A DNA stretch of 64,000 bases from Brumimicrobium oceani (GCF_003143775.1 NZ_QFRJ01000015.1:1-64000), one strand, 5' to 3'; shown: positions 47,001 to 55,873, numbered from the stretch's first letter. Notes: generated from the letters alone by a model not told the origin. A program made the numbers and translations.

Positions 47001-47502
47001 AAAAATCATCATTTCCTGTGATTGCAGTTCCCGCATCATAAGGCAATGGAGCGCCACCATAGTTATAAAAATAGTCCCATTGTTTAACACCATTACTGTT
47101 AAACTTCACAACAGCTAAATCATAATGATTTTGTGCATTTTCAGCTACAGCTCCTGTTACATAAACGTTGTAATTATCATCAACGAATAGATCAGCAGCC
47201 ATGTCGTCTTGATTTAATGCACCGCTATAAGTGGTTTGCCACAAGAGATGACCAGCAAAATTAAACTTTTGAATCATCATGTCTAATTTGTTGGTATTAG
47301 GGTTCAGTGAAGCGCCAGCTACATAAACATTACGTAAATTGTCTGTCTTAGTAACTAAAGTAGAAAATATTGGCGTTTGAATTTTCCCACCTGGCCCACT
47401 CCAGTATTCGGAAAGCATTGTTTGATTGTTTTGAGCAAATGCCGTGAAATTAACAAGCATTGTAATTACACTCAAAATCAATATTTTATTTAAGTTTTTC
47501 AT
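44041..47502 (-). CDS. Secreted S8 protease with N-terminal propeller and T9SS domain
   Basis: The product is 1153 residues with a signal peptide (about 1-23). Residues about 50-460 form SBBP-type propeller repeats (DDMAADLFVDDNYNVYVTGAV, GKGIKVDNQGNVYVSGFV). A prodomain-like segment precedes the S8 domain (about 620-910) with Asp in VGVFDSGINWRHED, His in DGHGTAVAGIIG and Ser in DGTSFAAPHVAG, so the triad is complete. A T9SS sorting domain (NIYPNPSDDQITIDYN ... KIIKK) closes the protein. It is an extracellular protease, first gene of a three-gene operon with a lipoprotein and a barrel. The unit lies between attC-like sites at 42146 and 47670. Confidence 0.9.
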   Translation of the reverse strand: MKNLNKILILSVITMLVNFTAFAQNNQTMLSEYWSGPGGKIQTPIFSTLVTKTDNLRNVYVAGASLNPNTNKLDMMIQKFNFAGHLLWQTTYSGALNQDDMAADLFVDDNYNVYVTGAVAENAQNHYDLAVVKFNSNGVKQWDYFYNYGGAPLPYDAGTAITGNDDFLFVTGSSAGNNTNSDYVVIKLEAGNGNEVWAQRYDYDGFDDVPAKIKVSNTQEIIVSGGSQISENPAVWEMATIQLEPNGQFINDFRTGQSVTGGVSEVYDMTVDANGNYYIAGTKKNTSTDYDITVYKLDDNLNLIWEKTYDGDGDEDIGKGIKVDNQGNVYVSGFVTTQNEGKNYSLLKFDSYGTLDWSREYNGKNNEDDEAVNLVIKDNNKVFVTGSSIEAGNSNFVTLGYDENGELFNEIIFDGDSGLNDTPTNIGIDLDGNIIVAGQSQINGNEFENITVKYTVHEKSIDLSNGINNANELIVRFDTSAIKYSSIDRKSFVAGMLQDFVKKDVLNKLNEKTGFDWSRLDTYKIFRGMTTADSISVTRLGETHRIDDFWATLSVFIPKNENETVVIDSLSTIYPIVHFAELNYVGELFNQPNDNLYLSEQTGLYNSNHGIEVEAAWDKQVGQQSIKVGVFDSGINWRHEDFGDGTWTGTKIVGGWDYFNNTSPQNQPTPDSDGHGTAVAGIIGALRNNNIGIAGIAGGDVQNSNTGVQLFSQKINNGGTSFITMSNISSAIIEGAMHNPNSNYGYGLDIQNHSWGTTQNSNILKNAIEAAYEESCVIVVASGNDYDQTVNYPATFNDTWVLKVGANEGLTGGRADFSTFGNSLDVIAPGTNDIYATLDHNNNSGYAYNGDGTSFAAPHVAGVTALFQSEHSSNNGYPNGLAPEDVEYFLENFATTPYSGYNQEVGYGRVNADLSLKKLAFPDYYVFHGGGQSSPLQTTAAGLNVIVSNNTNGVAAGYYTADRYQVTYSFIDILPVGQTAIDTWKRYSSSIGVSAANPITGDKYFNHSPTINQNVVSVSTTTFCWHILHNSIGQSINKWIPAPPSQLKTSYSLYVKDPNSTANVDEENLESGVNIYPNPSDDQITIDYNLSENTDVRLEILDATGRQIATHVMENQSNGKQSLTVSVSHLSKGIYICNLNIGKEIISKKIIKK

Positions 47503-47669
47503 AATTGTATTTTTTAAATTTATAAAATTATTTAGTGATTTTAGACTAAAATAGGTTGTTTCTTTTCAAAAACCAGTCATGGCGGTATCTTTATTCTATT
47601 GGTTAAAAAGAATTTAAAGGTTATTAATATTTTGTTTAAACCGTTCATAATAGTGGCATGTAGTGTATT

Positions 47670-47700
47670 GCACACAACAGGTGGCTATACGCAATTGCGC
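47670..47700 (-). repeat. attC-like boundary 4 (one arm only)
   Basis: GCACACAAC (47670-47678) is the exact inverse of GTTGTGTGC at 42218-42226, the other end of the protease unit. It continues as AGGTGGCTATACGCAATTGC, but no matching second arm is found downstream, so the site is truncated. Confidence 0.6.
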
Positions 47701-47886
47701 ATATTCCAATTGTATATTTTATTCCAAATATAACATTGATCTCAACACAAGCCCCAATTACAACAAGCATTTTCAATTGATTACAGAAAGAATACAAATA
47801 TTTAATCAACTTTATAGTGGTATAATTATGCGGATAATATACGTTTAATTATACCCTTAAAGCTTAGATCCGGAGCCCAATCTTTC

Positions 47887-48035
47887 CACCCCGACGAAGA
47901 CCGGTAGCTTTATGCAGTGATTTTTGTTGTAAACAAGCTAATTTGTAGAGCGACCTTGTGAAGCTCCTGCAAATAGTATTGTTTGCCAAAAAGTACAAAT
48001 AAACTATAGGTCGCAGGCTGAAAAGGTGGCCAAAA
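47887..48035. repeat. Dispersed 149-bp repeat, copy 2
   Basis: Same length and orientation as the copy at 16723-16871, with shared blocks GCGACCTTGTGAAGC, CAAATAAACTA and GAAAAGGTGGCCAAAA. The rest of the gap 47701-48149 shows no gene. Confidence 0.75.
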
Positions 48036-48149
48036 AAGAAAACTAAATAGCTGGCATCCCATTCCAAACAAATTCCCAATTTCCTTTCTCCAAATCTTCT
48101 ATTCACAAAAGATATGATTATTTTCGCATTCAATTGAAATTGAAGAAAA

Positions 48150-48920
48150 ATGTCGAAAAAGCGTCCGTTAATTTTAATAACAAATGATGATGGAATTCAG
48201 GCCAAAGGAATTCGAAGCTTGATTGAAGCGGTTGAGCCTTTTGGAGATATCGTGATTGTTGCACCAGATAAACCGCAATCGGGAATGGGGCATGCCATAA
48301 CGGTAAACGATGTTTTGAGATTGGATCCGTCGCCCTTGTATGAGCAATATGACGCCTATACTTGTACTGGAACACCTGTGGATTGTGTAAAGTTGGCTAT
48401 CGCTGAGGTAATTAAAGGAAAGCCAGACTTGTTGGTTTCAGGAATTAATCATGGAGAGAATAGTGCTTCGAATGTATTGTATTCTGGAACGATGTCGGCA
48501 GCGGTGGAGGGTGCCATGGAAGATATTCCTTCTATTGGATTTTCACTTTTAGATTTTGATGCAGATGCAGATTTTTCGGCTTCTCAATGGGCGGTTAAAG
48601 AAGTGGTTAAACGTGCTTTAAATGGTGATTTCCCAAAAAGTATTTGTTTGAATGTGAATATTCCACAGTTGAAAACGGAAGAAATTAAAGGAATTAGAGT
48701 TTGTAGACAAGCAAAGGCTTACTGGAAAGATAGTTTTGATAAGCGTTATGACCAATTTGGAAAGCCTTATTTCTGGCTAAAAGGTGAATTTAATCGTGAC
48801 GATTGGAGAGAAGATACCGATATTTGGGCTTTGGATAATGGATACGTAAGTGTGGTTCCAACGCAATTTGATATGACGGCTTATCATACGATTAGCGAAA
48901 TCGCGGAATGGGAATTTTAG
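48150..48920 (+). CDS. surE: 5'/3'-nucleotidase SurE
   Basis: The product is 256 residues. The metal-binding N-terminus is ILITNDDGIQAKGI (Asp12, Asp13). VAPDKPQSGMGHAIT and LVSGINHGENSASNVLYSGTMSAAVEGA are SurE signatures. It dephosphorylates nucleoside monophosphates and is linked to stationary-phase survival. It starts a plus-strand cluster with a small membrane protein and lpxB. Confidence 0.96.
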   Translation: MSKKRPLILITNDDGIQAKGIRSLIEAVEPFGDIVIVAPDKPQSGMGHAITVNDVLRLDPSPLYEQYDAYTCTGTPVDCVKLAIAEVIKGKPDLLVSGINHGENSASNVLYSGTMSAAVEGAMEDIPSIGFSLLDFDADADFSASQWAVKEVVKRALNGDFPKSICLNVNIPQLKTEEIKGIRVCRQAKAYWKDSFDKRYDQFGKPYFWLKGEFNRDDWREDTDIWALDNGYVSVVPTQFDMTAYHTISEIAEWEF

Positions 48921-48957
48921 TTTTAAACCAAGCATACAATAATCATATTCGGGGATC

Positions 48958-49272
48958 ATGGGAGCAATGGATAAATTAGGAAAAAAGTTAGACAGTCGTT
49001 TAATGGGTGTTGTTTTTGGCATTGCTTTAACGATTATTGGTTTTGTTGTTTTTTGGCAATGGAAATACAGTGACCGCTCTTTTAGTCAGCTTTACACCTT
49101 AATTTCTGCGAGTGAAAATCATAGAAATGACCTTCTTGTTTTTTCACTAATACCGAACTTGTTGTTATTTTATTTTACCAATTTTCAATGGCGCTGGGAT
49201 CGTTTTACAACTGGATTGGTTGGTGTAACGATTATTCTAACGGTTGTTGTTGCCGCATTAATTTTACTGTGA
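48958..49272 (+). CDS. Small membrane protein, 104 aa
   Basis: Three hydrophobic segments (about 18-36, 60-75 and 83-103) indicate a small integral membrane protein; no family was recognised. Its TGA overlaps the GTG start of lpxB (49269-49272, GTGA), so it is translationally coupled to lpxB. Proteins in this position are common between surE and lpxB in Bacteroidota, from memory. Confidence 0.75.
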   Translation: MGAMDKLGKKLDSRLMGVVFGIALTIIGFVVFWQWKYSDRSFSQLYTLISASENHRNDLLVFSLIPNLLLFYFTNFQWRWDRFTTGLVGVTIILTVVVAALILL

Positions 49273-50393
49273 AAAAACTATATATCATAACAGGTGAGGC
49301 TTCGGGTGATTTGCATGCTGCGAATTTGATGAAAGCTATTCTTCAACAAGACGAAAAAGTTGATTTTCGTTATTGGGGTGGAGACAATATGTCGGCTGTT
49401 GTTGGCGAGCCCGTAAAGCACATTTCGGAATTGGCTTTTATGGGCTTCATAGAAGTGGTTGCGAACCTAAGAACCATCTTAACGAATATCAAATTTTGTA
49501 AGAAAGATATTCTAAAATATAAGCCTGATGCTTTGGTTTTGGTGGATTATCCAGGATTCAATTTAAGAATTGCAAAATGGGCGAAGGCGCAAGGCATTCC
49601 CGTTATTTATTACATCTCTCCGCAAATTTGGGCTTGGAAACAGAACCGTGTACACACAATTAAGAAGGTGGTGGATAAAATGTTGGTTATTCTTCCTTTT
49701 GAAAAAGAGTTTTATGGCAAATTTGGGATGGAGGTTACTTTCGTTGGACATCCTTTGCTGGATGCAGTGGAGCAGTTCCGTGCTAAAACGGATAAGGTAG
49801 ATTTATATGCGAAACACCAACTAGATAAACGACCTGTAATAGCGCTTTTACCTGGAAGTAGAAAGCAAGAAATTAATACGAAATTGCCAATAATGTTGAA
49901 CAGCTTGTCGGCTTTTGAAGATTATCAGTTTGTCATTGCAGGCGCTCCAGCATTGCCCGCTTCGTTTTATGAGCCGTTTTTGAAACACTCAAAAAATGTG
50001 CATTTAATTCACGGAGAAACCTACGATTTATTGTCAATTGCAACTGCGGCTTTGGTAACTTCTGGAACGGCCACTTTAGAAACAGCTTTGTTTGAGGTTC
50101 CTGAAGTGGTTTGCTACAAAGGTTCTTCGATTTCTTATCACATTGCAAAACGCTTAATTAAAGTTGATTACATTAGTTTAGTCAATTTAATTCTTCAAAA
50201 AGAAGCCGTTAAAGAATTAATTCAACATGAGTGCAATGCAAAGAATATAGAGCAGGAGTTAAAGTTGATTTTACCAGGAGCAGAGAAGCATGACGAAATG
50301 AAGAAAGATTATGCAGAATTGCTGAAAATTCTCGGTGAGGGTGGAGCTAGTGTAATTGCTGCGCAGGAGGTGCTGAAGGTAATTGAGAATTAA
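49269..50393 (+). CDS. lpxB: Lipid-A-disaccharide synthase
   Basis: From the GTG at 49269 the protein is 374 residues, beginning (M)KKLYIITGEASGDLHAANLMKAI, the exact LpxB start. The 27 codons open upstream to 49188 lie inside the preceding gene and are not part of LpxB. Signature segments are LVLVDYPGFNLRIAKWAKAQGIPVIYYISPQIWAWK, LPGSRKQEI and VTSGTATLETAL. It condenses UDP-diacylglucosamine with lipid X in lipid A synthesis at the inner membrane. GTGA coupling to the membrane protein gene supports the start. Confidence 0.95.
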   Translation: MKKLYIITGEASGDLHAANLMKAILQQDEKVDFRYWGGDNMSAVVGEPVKHISELAFMGFIEVVANLRTILTNIKFCKKDILKYKPDALVLVDYPGFNLRIAKWAKAQGIPVIYYISPQIWAWKQNRVHTIKKVVDKMLVILPFEKEFYGKFGMEVTFVGHPLLDAVEQFRAKTDKVDLYAKHQLDKRPVIALLPGSRKQEINTKLPIMLNSLSAFEDYQFVIAGAPALPASFYEPFLKHSKNVHLIHGETYDLLSIATAALVTSGTATLETALFEVPEVVCYKGSSISYHIAKRLIKVDYISLVNLILQKEAVKELIQHECNAKNIEQELKLILPGAEKHDEMKKDYAELLKILGEGGASVIAAQEVLKVIEN

Positions 50394-50510
50394 CAATTTA
50401 CTGAATGTATCGCGACTAGCTTGCATAAAACATCTCTTTTCCATTGTTAATTGTTCATTGTTTTTTCAATTATTAATTATCCATTATTAATTATGAATTA
50501 ATTTAGCCGC

Positions 50511-51695
50511 ATGAGGCCAATTGTTCTCCTATTTTTTCTAATTTTTATGTCATTTTCAACATTTGGAAATGATATTCAAATTGGCGTATATCGGGGGTAC
50601 AACATTCATCGCATTGACTTTTCATACAATGAAGGGAGCTATTTAATTTTTGGCGATACCACTGCTTTTGGAGCGCTTTTGCCCAATGAGTTTGTGTCTA
50701 TCAAGAGAGTAGGAAATAGCGTTGAATTGAAAAAAGGCGTAAGGACGATTGGGACTTTCAAAAAAGTGACTTTGAAACCTACAGGAACAGAAAATGTTTT
50801 GCGTTTACGTCCGAGATCTCCAGTTTTGAAGGAGAGAAAATACAACGACGGATTTATTGTTTTTTCGGGAACGAAAAGCTTGACCATCGTGAATGATGTC
50901 TCTTATAAGCATTATTTGGGCGGCGTGGTAGAATCTGAAGGAGGAGGAGGAAAGCATGTTGAATATTATAAAGCTCAAGCGGTAATTTCTCGAACTTATG
51001 CGATGAAATACCTCAAAAGACATCAAAAAGAAGGTTTTAATTTGTGCGACCAAGTGCATTGTCAAGCTTATCACAGTAAATTAATTTATACGGATGACAT
51101 TCGAAAAGCGGTTAATGCGGTGGATGGGGTTTATATTATGGATACCGTTTCAAATACTTTGATAGAAGGTTTTTTTCACGCCAATTGTGGAGGACAATCA
51201 AGTAGCTCAGACTATGTTTGGAAGGAAGATATTCCTTATCTGCAACCTTTCAAGGATACTTTTTGCATTTATACGCGTCAGGCCACTTGGGAAAAGCGAA
51301 TTCCTAAAATTGAATGGAGAAAATTTTTGGTCAACAATTATTTCTATCCAATTGAAGACAGTTTATACCGTTCAATTATGTACACTTTTGAACAGGAAGA
51401 TAGAAAAGCGTTTTATATTAGTCCGCATTTGGGCATCCCTTTACGCGATTTACGTTATCACTTTAAATTGCGATCCACTTACTTTTCTTGTACTCCAGAT
51501 GGACAGGATGTACTTTTGAAAGGAAAAGGCTTTGGTCATGGTGTTGGTTTGTGCCAAGAAGGGGCGATGGGAATGGCCAATAAGGGCTTAAATTATCAAC
51601 AGATTTTATCATTCTATTTTGAAGGAATTGAGTTTAGGCATTATTTTGAAAAATTATTTTTTAATCAAGGACCTTATAAAGTGGGCGATTTTTGA
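50511..51695 (+). CDS. SpoIID/LytB-domain secreted protein
   Basis: The product is 394 residues with a signal peptide (about 1-20). The SpoIID domain (about 130-380) contains YKHYLGGVVESEGGGGKHVEYYKAQAVISRTYAM, FFHANCGGQSSSSDYVW and GKGFGHGVGLCQEGAMGMA. SpoIID proteins are lytic transglycosylases acting on peptidoglycan lacking stem peptides; the key Glu is present in VESEG. The gene lies about 120 bp after lpxB, separated by an AT-rich gap, and is probably transcribed alone. Confidence 0.9.
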   Translation: MRPIVLLFFLIFMSFSTFGNDIQIGVYRGYNIHRIDFSYNEGSYLIFGDTTAFGALLPNEFVSIKRVGNSVELKKGVRTIGTFKKVTLKPTGTENVLRLRPRSPVLKERKYNDGFIVFSGTKSLTIVNDVSYKHYLGGVVESEGGGGKHVEYYKAQAVISRTYAMKYLKRHQKEGFNLCDQVHCQAYHSKLIYTDDIRKAVNAVDGVYIMDTVSNTLIEGFFHANCGGQSSSSDYVWKEDIPYLQPFKDTFCIYTRQATWEKRIPKIEWRKFLVNNYFYPIEDSLYRSIMYTFEQEDRKAFYISPHLGIPLRDLRYHFKLRSTYFSCTPDGQDVLLKGKGFGHGVGLCQEGAMGMANKGLNYQQILSFYFEGIEFRHYFEKLFFNQGPYKVGDF

Positions 51696-51821
51696 TGGGA
51701 GTTATTGTTTTGAAGCGCTGTAACTGGTTTTTGTGGACTATGTTTCTGGAACTTAGCGCACCTGCTCATCCCTTGAAATATGGAAGAAGTTCAGTGTTAA
51801 AGAAGCGTTTGAATATTGGTT

Positions 51822-53711
51822 TTAGTGAATAATAGAAAAAATTCCATCTTTGTAATCCACCAGTTCCACATCAGTCATCCAGTTTAAAACTCCTACAAAA
51901 CTATGTTTTTCAACGCCTTTGATTTCGTGTAATAAATCTTCTAATGACATTTCTTTTTCTTCGAGAAGTCCAATAATAATTTGTTGAAGTTCTTCTGCGC
52001 TATAATTCGATTTTTCTTCTGCCAAACAAACATCGCATTTCCCACAGGCTTTTCCTTTTTGTCCGAAATATTCTAAAAGCAGAATGGAACGACAAATCGG
52101 TTTTTGTACAAAATTCAGCATGCTTGCCAACTTTTTGTGTGCCACCTCTTTTCGGGTCTGATACACTTTTTTGTCAATTTGCATATAATCGTCGGGTAAA
52201 CGTTCGTGCAGCAAGGTCACTTGGGGAAGCTCGGATTGCCAAGAAATATCTGCTAATCCTTGTTTTTCTATGTATTGAAGCTGTTTGTGAATTACCGCTT
52301 TAGATTTCTTTAATTTTTGAGCAACCCTATTCTCGTTGACTTCGTAGTAATTTTCAAATATTCCGGGATGACTTCGAGATAAAAATGAAATCAAGGGATC
52401 GTAATCATCATTTTTCAGTTGAAAGTTGTATAAAGTTTTATTGCTGACAATAAATTTGAGTTTAGTTGGATGAAAAACAGCTTCGTTAAATAGAATGGAA
52501 CCGTTTAACTCCAATATTTTTAGCGCGTTGTAGGTGGGTAGCGGTTCAAAGTCATATTTTTTTACTAAATCCTTGATTGCTAAATTGTAGCTTTCATTGG
52601 CTCCAGAACCAATTGCAATTCCGAAATGATTGCACAATGCTCGGTATACTGTTTTAATAAAGTCTATAGGAGGAAATTGTTGTTCAATTCTTTGGCGCAT
52701 TCTCACTAAATCTACCTGAGAATAAAAAGCCATGTTTCTGGATGCTTTACCATCTCTTCCAGAGCGTCCTGCCTCTTGGAAGTAGGCTTCCAAATTATTC
52801 GGAATTTCATAATGTAAAACAAAACGTACATCGGGCTTATCGATCCCCATTCCGAAGGCATTTGTAGCCACAACAATTCTTATTTCGTCATTTAACCACG
52901 CATCCAATTTTTTATTTCGCTCTTCACCTGCCATTCCACCATGATAAACTCCCGCGGAAAATCCGTGAGAAATTAAGAGTCTAGCGATATCTTTGGTTTC
53001 ACGACGAGTTTGGCAATAGACAATTCCTGTTGAACCTATAAAACGCTTACAAGCTTTAAGAATGGCGTTTCTTTTATTTTCGACTGCATACACTTCATAG
53101 GAAATATTATCTCTTGCAAAATCCCCCTCAAAATAGTTGGGATTTCGCATTTGAAGTTGTTGGATAATATCCGTTCTAACTTCATCTGTGGCTGTTGCAG
53201 TCACGGCAATAATTGGAACATCGCTATGGATTTCTCGCAATTTATAAATCTCCAAATACGGAGGTCTAAAATCATGTCCCCATTGAGAAATACAGTGTGC
53301 TTCGTCAATGGCGATAAGGGATACTTTCATTTGCTTAAAGCGAGCAATAAAAATATCAGTTTTCAATCTTTCGGGAGAAACATAGAGAAAATCCAGTCCG
53401 CCAAATTTTGCATTATCTAAAATAATATCGATTTCTCTTCTCGACATTCCAGAAGTAATAGCAGCAGCTTTTAGGCCACGGGATTTTAGGTTTTTCACCT
53501 GATCCTGCATCAAAGCAATAAGTGGAGAAACAACTAAACAAATGCCTTCTCTAGCTATTCCTGGCACTTGAAAGCAAATTGATTTTCCACCACCCGTGGG
53601 AAGTAAAGCAAAGGTGTCATGACCGTTTATAGCGCTTTGAACAATGTCTTCTTGCTGCTTTCTAAAGCCATCAAACCCCCAATATTTCTTTAATATTTCG
53701 ACTGCTGTCAC
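51822..53711 (-). CDS. recQ: RecQ-family ATP-dependent DNA helicase
   Basis: The product is 629 residues. Helicase motifs are LLPTGGGKSICFQ (Walker A), IDEAHCISQWGHDFRP (DEAH, aromatic-rich loop), VTATAT, and QEAGRSGRDG (motif VI). The RQC domain follows with zinc Cys (CRSILLLEYF...CGKCDVC). No clear HRDC domain is seen at the C-terminus, so this is a short RecQ form. It unwinds DNA 3' to 5' in recombination and repair. It is transcribed alone and divergent from the aminotransferase gene. Confidence 0.95.
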   Translation of the reverse strand: MTAVEILKKYWGFDGFRKQQEDIVQSAINGHDTFALLPTGGGKSICFQVPGIAREGICLVVSPLIALMQDQVKNLKSRGLKAAAITSGMSRREIDIILDNAKFGGLDFLYVSPERLKTDIFIARFKQMKVSLIAIDEAHCISQWGHDFRPPYLEIYKLREIHSDVPIIAVTATATDEVRTDIIQQLQMRNPNYFEGDFARDNISYEVYAVENKRNAILKACKRFIGSTGIVYCQTRRETKDIARLLISHGFSAGVYHGGMAGEERNKKLDAWLNDEIRIVVATNAFGMGIDKPDVRFVLHYEIPNNLEAYFQEAGRSGRDGKASRNMAFYSQVDLVRMRQRIEQQFPPIDFIKTVYRALCNHFGIAIGSGANESYNLAIKDLVKKYDFEPLPTYNALKILELNGSILFNEAVFHPTKLKFIVSNKTLYNFQLKNDDYDPLISFLSRSHPGIFENYYEVNENRVAQKLKKSKAVIHKQLQYIEKQGLADISWQSELPQVTLLHERLPDDYMQIDKKVYQTRKEVAHKKLASMLNFVQKPICRSILLLEYFGQKGKACGKCDVCLAEEKSNYSAEELQQIIIGLLEEKEMSLEDLLHEIKGVEKHSFVGVLNWMTDVELVDYKDGIFSIIH

Positions 53712-53818
53712 TGCCTTGATTGTTTAATGGACAAATGTAGTTAAAATTACACCAAAATTGAAAAGCAGTTAGTATGTCTATTGAAAAAACAGTATATTCG
53801 CAACATATCAAAAATAAT

Positions 53819-54886
53819 ATGGAAACATCAAAATATACAATTAAAACTACACGTACTAAGAACAGTAAAATAAACGAAGTAGATTGGGATAACATACCAT
53901 TCGGAAGAGTTTTTTCGGACCACATGTTGGTAATGGATTATAAAGACGGTAAATGGGGGGAACCTGAAATTATCCCTTTTGAAGATATGGCTTTACACCC
54001 TGCTACATCTGCCATTCACTACGGTCAATCAATTTTTGAAGGGATGAAAGCCTACAGAACAGTAGATGGTGACCCTGTGACTTTTAGACCAGAAAAAAAT
54101 GCACAACGTTTTAGAAAATCGGCACACCGCATGTGTATGCCAGATATTTCTGAAGACCTTTTCTTGTACTGCTTAGATGAATTGTTGAAATTTGATGATG
54201 AATGGGTACCAAAGAAAATTACAAATTCAATGTATATTCGTCCGTTTATGTTTGCAACGGATGGTTACACTGGGATTAAGCCTTCAGAGACTTACCGTTT
54301 CATGATTTTTACTTGTCCAGTTGGTTCTTATTACACCGAAGCGATTAATTTAAAAATTGAAGAAGATTTTACACGTGCAGCAGCAGGTGGAGTAGGTGCA
54401 GCAAAAGCAGCAGGAAATTATGCAGCTTCTTTGTATCCAGCGAAATTGGCTCAAGATGAAGGTTATCACCAATTGATTTGGACGGATGCCCAAAATCACG
54501 AGTATGTTGAAGAAGCAGGAACAATGAACATTCTTTTCGTTATTGACGGAAAATTAGTTACACCAGCAGAGTCTGATACGATTTTAGCAGGGATTACTAA
54601 GAGAAGTGTAATTGAAGTTGCGCAAGATTGGGGTATGCCAGTTGAAGAGCGTAAAATTACTGTAAAAGAAATTATTGAATCTATTGAGAACGGAACGCTT
54701 ACTGAAGCCTTTGGTGCTGGAACTGCAGCAACAATCGCACCTGTTAAAATGATAGGGTTCAGAGGGAAAAAGTATGACTTGCCAGGAGAGGAAAAGCGTA
54801 CATTCTCTAAAAAGGTTGTGGAGGAATTAGACAGTATCAAATACGGAAAAATCGAAGATCGATTTGGTTGGGTACATAAAGTGTAA
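53819..54886 (+). CDS. ilvE: Branched-chain amino acid aminotransferase
   Basis: From METSKYTIKTTRTKNSK the protein is 355 residues, the usual length of the BCAT-type enzyme. An in-frame ATG at 53774 would add 15 residues without family support. Class IV PLP signatures are HYGQSIFEGMKAYR, RPFMFATD, and GGVGAAKAAGNYAASLYPAKLAQ with the PLP Lys region, then EEAGTMNILFV and AFGAGTAATIAPVK. It transfers amino groups in Leu, Ile and Val metabolism. It is a single gene followed by a terminator. Confidence 0.94.
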   Translation: METSKYTIKTTRTKNSKINEVDWDNIPFGRVFSDHMLVMDYKDGKWGEPEIIPFEDMALHPATSAIHYGQSIFEGMKAYRTVDGDPVTFRPEKNAQRFRKSAHRMCMPDISEDLFLYCLDELLKFDDEWVPKKITNSMYIRPFMFATDGYTGIKPSETYRFMIFTCPVGSYYTEAINLKIEEDFTRAAAGGVGAAKAAGNYAASLYPAKLAQDEGYHQLIWTDAQNHEYVEEAGTMNILFVIDGKLVTPAESDTILAGITKRSVIEVAQDWGMPVEERKITVKEIIESIENGTLTEAFGAGTAATIAPVKMIGFRGKKYDLPGEEKRTFSKKVVEELDSIKYGKIEDRFGWVHKV

Positions 54887-54910
54887 TCTAAAATTACTAT
54901 AAGATAAAAG

Positions 54911-54939
54911 AAACGACTCAAGAAATTGGGTCGTTTTTT
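54911..54939 (+). terminator. Terminator of ilvE
   Basis: AAACGAC pairs with GTCGTTT across a loop, and the T-run continues to 54939. It lies about 25 bp after the stop. Confidence 0.75.
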
Positions 54940-55132
54940 CTTTTTGATCTAGTTAAGTCGATACACCAAGAAAATCTAATGAATCTTTGCTGTTTAATTT
55001 GTTCATAGAATTTCATTTGACTCTACTTACGCATATATAAAACAAGCTTAAAGAAGAAATACATTTATTGAATTGAAGTGCTAATCAGTCTGGATTTATT
55101 ATTTCATTTAATAAATGCGATATTTTTGATAA

Positions 55133-55673
55133 CTCTTGGTGTTCTATAAGCGTTATTAACGGTTAAAAACCTTTAGCGTAAGGATGTGCTTGAGTTTGAG
55201 GAATTGGAGCTTTGGATTCTTAAGTTGAAGTTCGGGGAATCTTGATTGTTGGAGTCTTATAAGCGTTATTAACGGTTAAAAACCTTTATCGTAGGGATAT
55301 ACTTGCGTTTGAGGAATTGGAGCTTTGGATTCTCACGTTAGAATTTTAAAAATCTTGATTGTTGGAGTCTTATAGGCGTTATTAACGGTTAAAAACCTTT
55401 AGCGTAAGGATATACTTGCGTTTGAGGAATTGGAGCTTTGGATTCTCATGTTAGAATTTTAAAAATCATGATTGTTGGAGTCTTACAGGCGTTATTAACG
55501 GTTAAAAACCTTTAGCGTAGGGGTATACTTGCGTTTGAGGAATTGGAGCTTTGGATTCTTATGTTGAAACTCGGGAAATCTTGATTGTTGGAGTCCTATA
55601 AGCGTTATTAACGGTTAAAAACCTTTAGCGTAAGGATATACTTGAGTTTTAGGAGTTGGAGCTTTGGATTCTT
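55133..55673. repeat. 113-bp tandem repeat, about 4.8 copies
   Basis: CGTTATTAACGGTTAAAAAC recurs at 55151, 55264, 55377, 55490 and 55603, exactly 113 bp apart. The conserved unit also holds GGAATTGGAGCTTTGGATTC and ATTGTTGGAGTC. The most variable part is the segment after GGATTCT. The unit length is not a multiple of three and stops occur in all frames, so it is non-coding. Each unit contains the small palindrome GGTTAAAAACC. The surrounding gap 54940-55873 holds no gene. Confidence 0.92.
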
Positions 55674-55873
55674 AATTTTGGGACTTGGATTGAGTTTTGG
55701 CTTGGGGATTTTGGGAGTTTGGAGTGCATTGATCGCTGGAACGAGTTTGTTTTAGATGCAAAAGCTTTCAAGTTGAGCTGCTCTTCCCAAAAAAATAACA
55801 CTTGCAAATCCTCAACTTTATTTACCTTTATTATGGAATTTTGAACGACATTGCATCTCAACATTAAAGGACT

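Noticed and set aside
47701-47886. A second arm for the attC-like boundary at 47670
   Set aside because: No inverted match to AGGTGGCTATACG with a GTTGTG core was found downstream; the nearest GTTGT lies about 250 bp away inside the dispersed repeat and does not pair further.
49188-49268. An upstream ATG start for lpxB
   Set aside because: It would add 27 residues read from inside the preceding gene, with none of the LpxB family character; the GTG at 49269 gives the exact family start.
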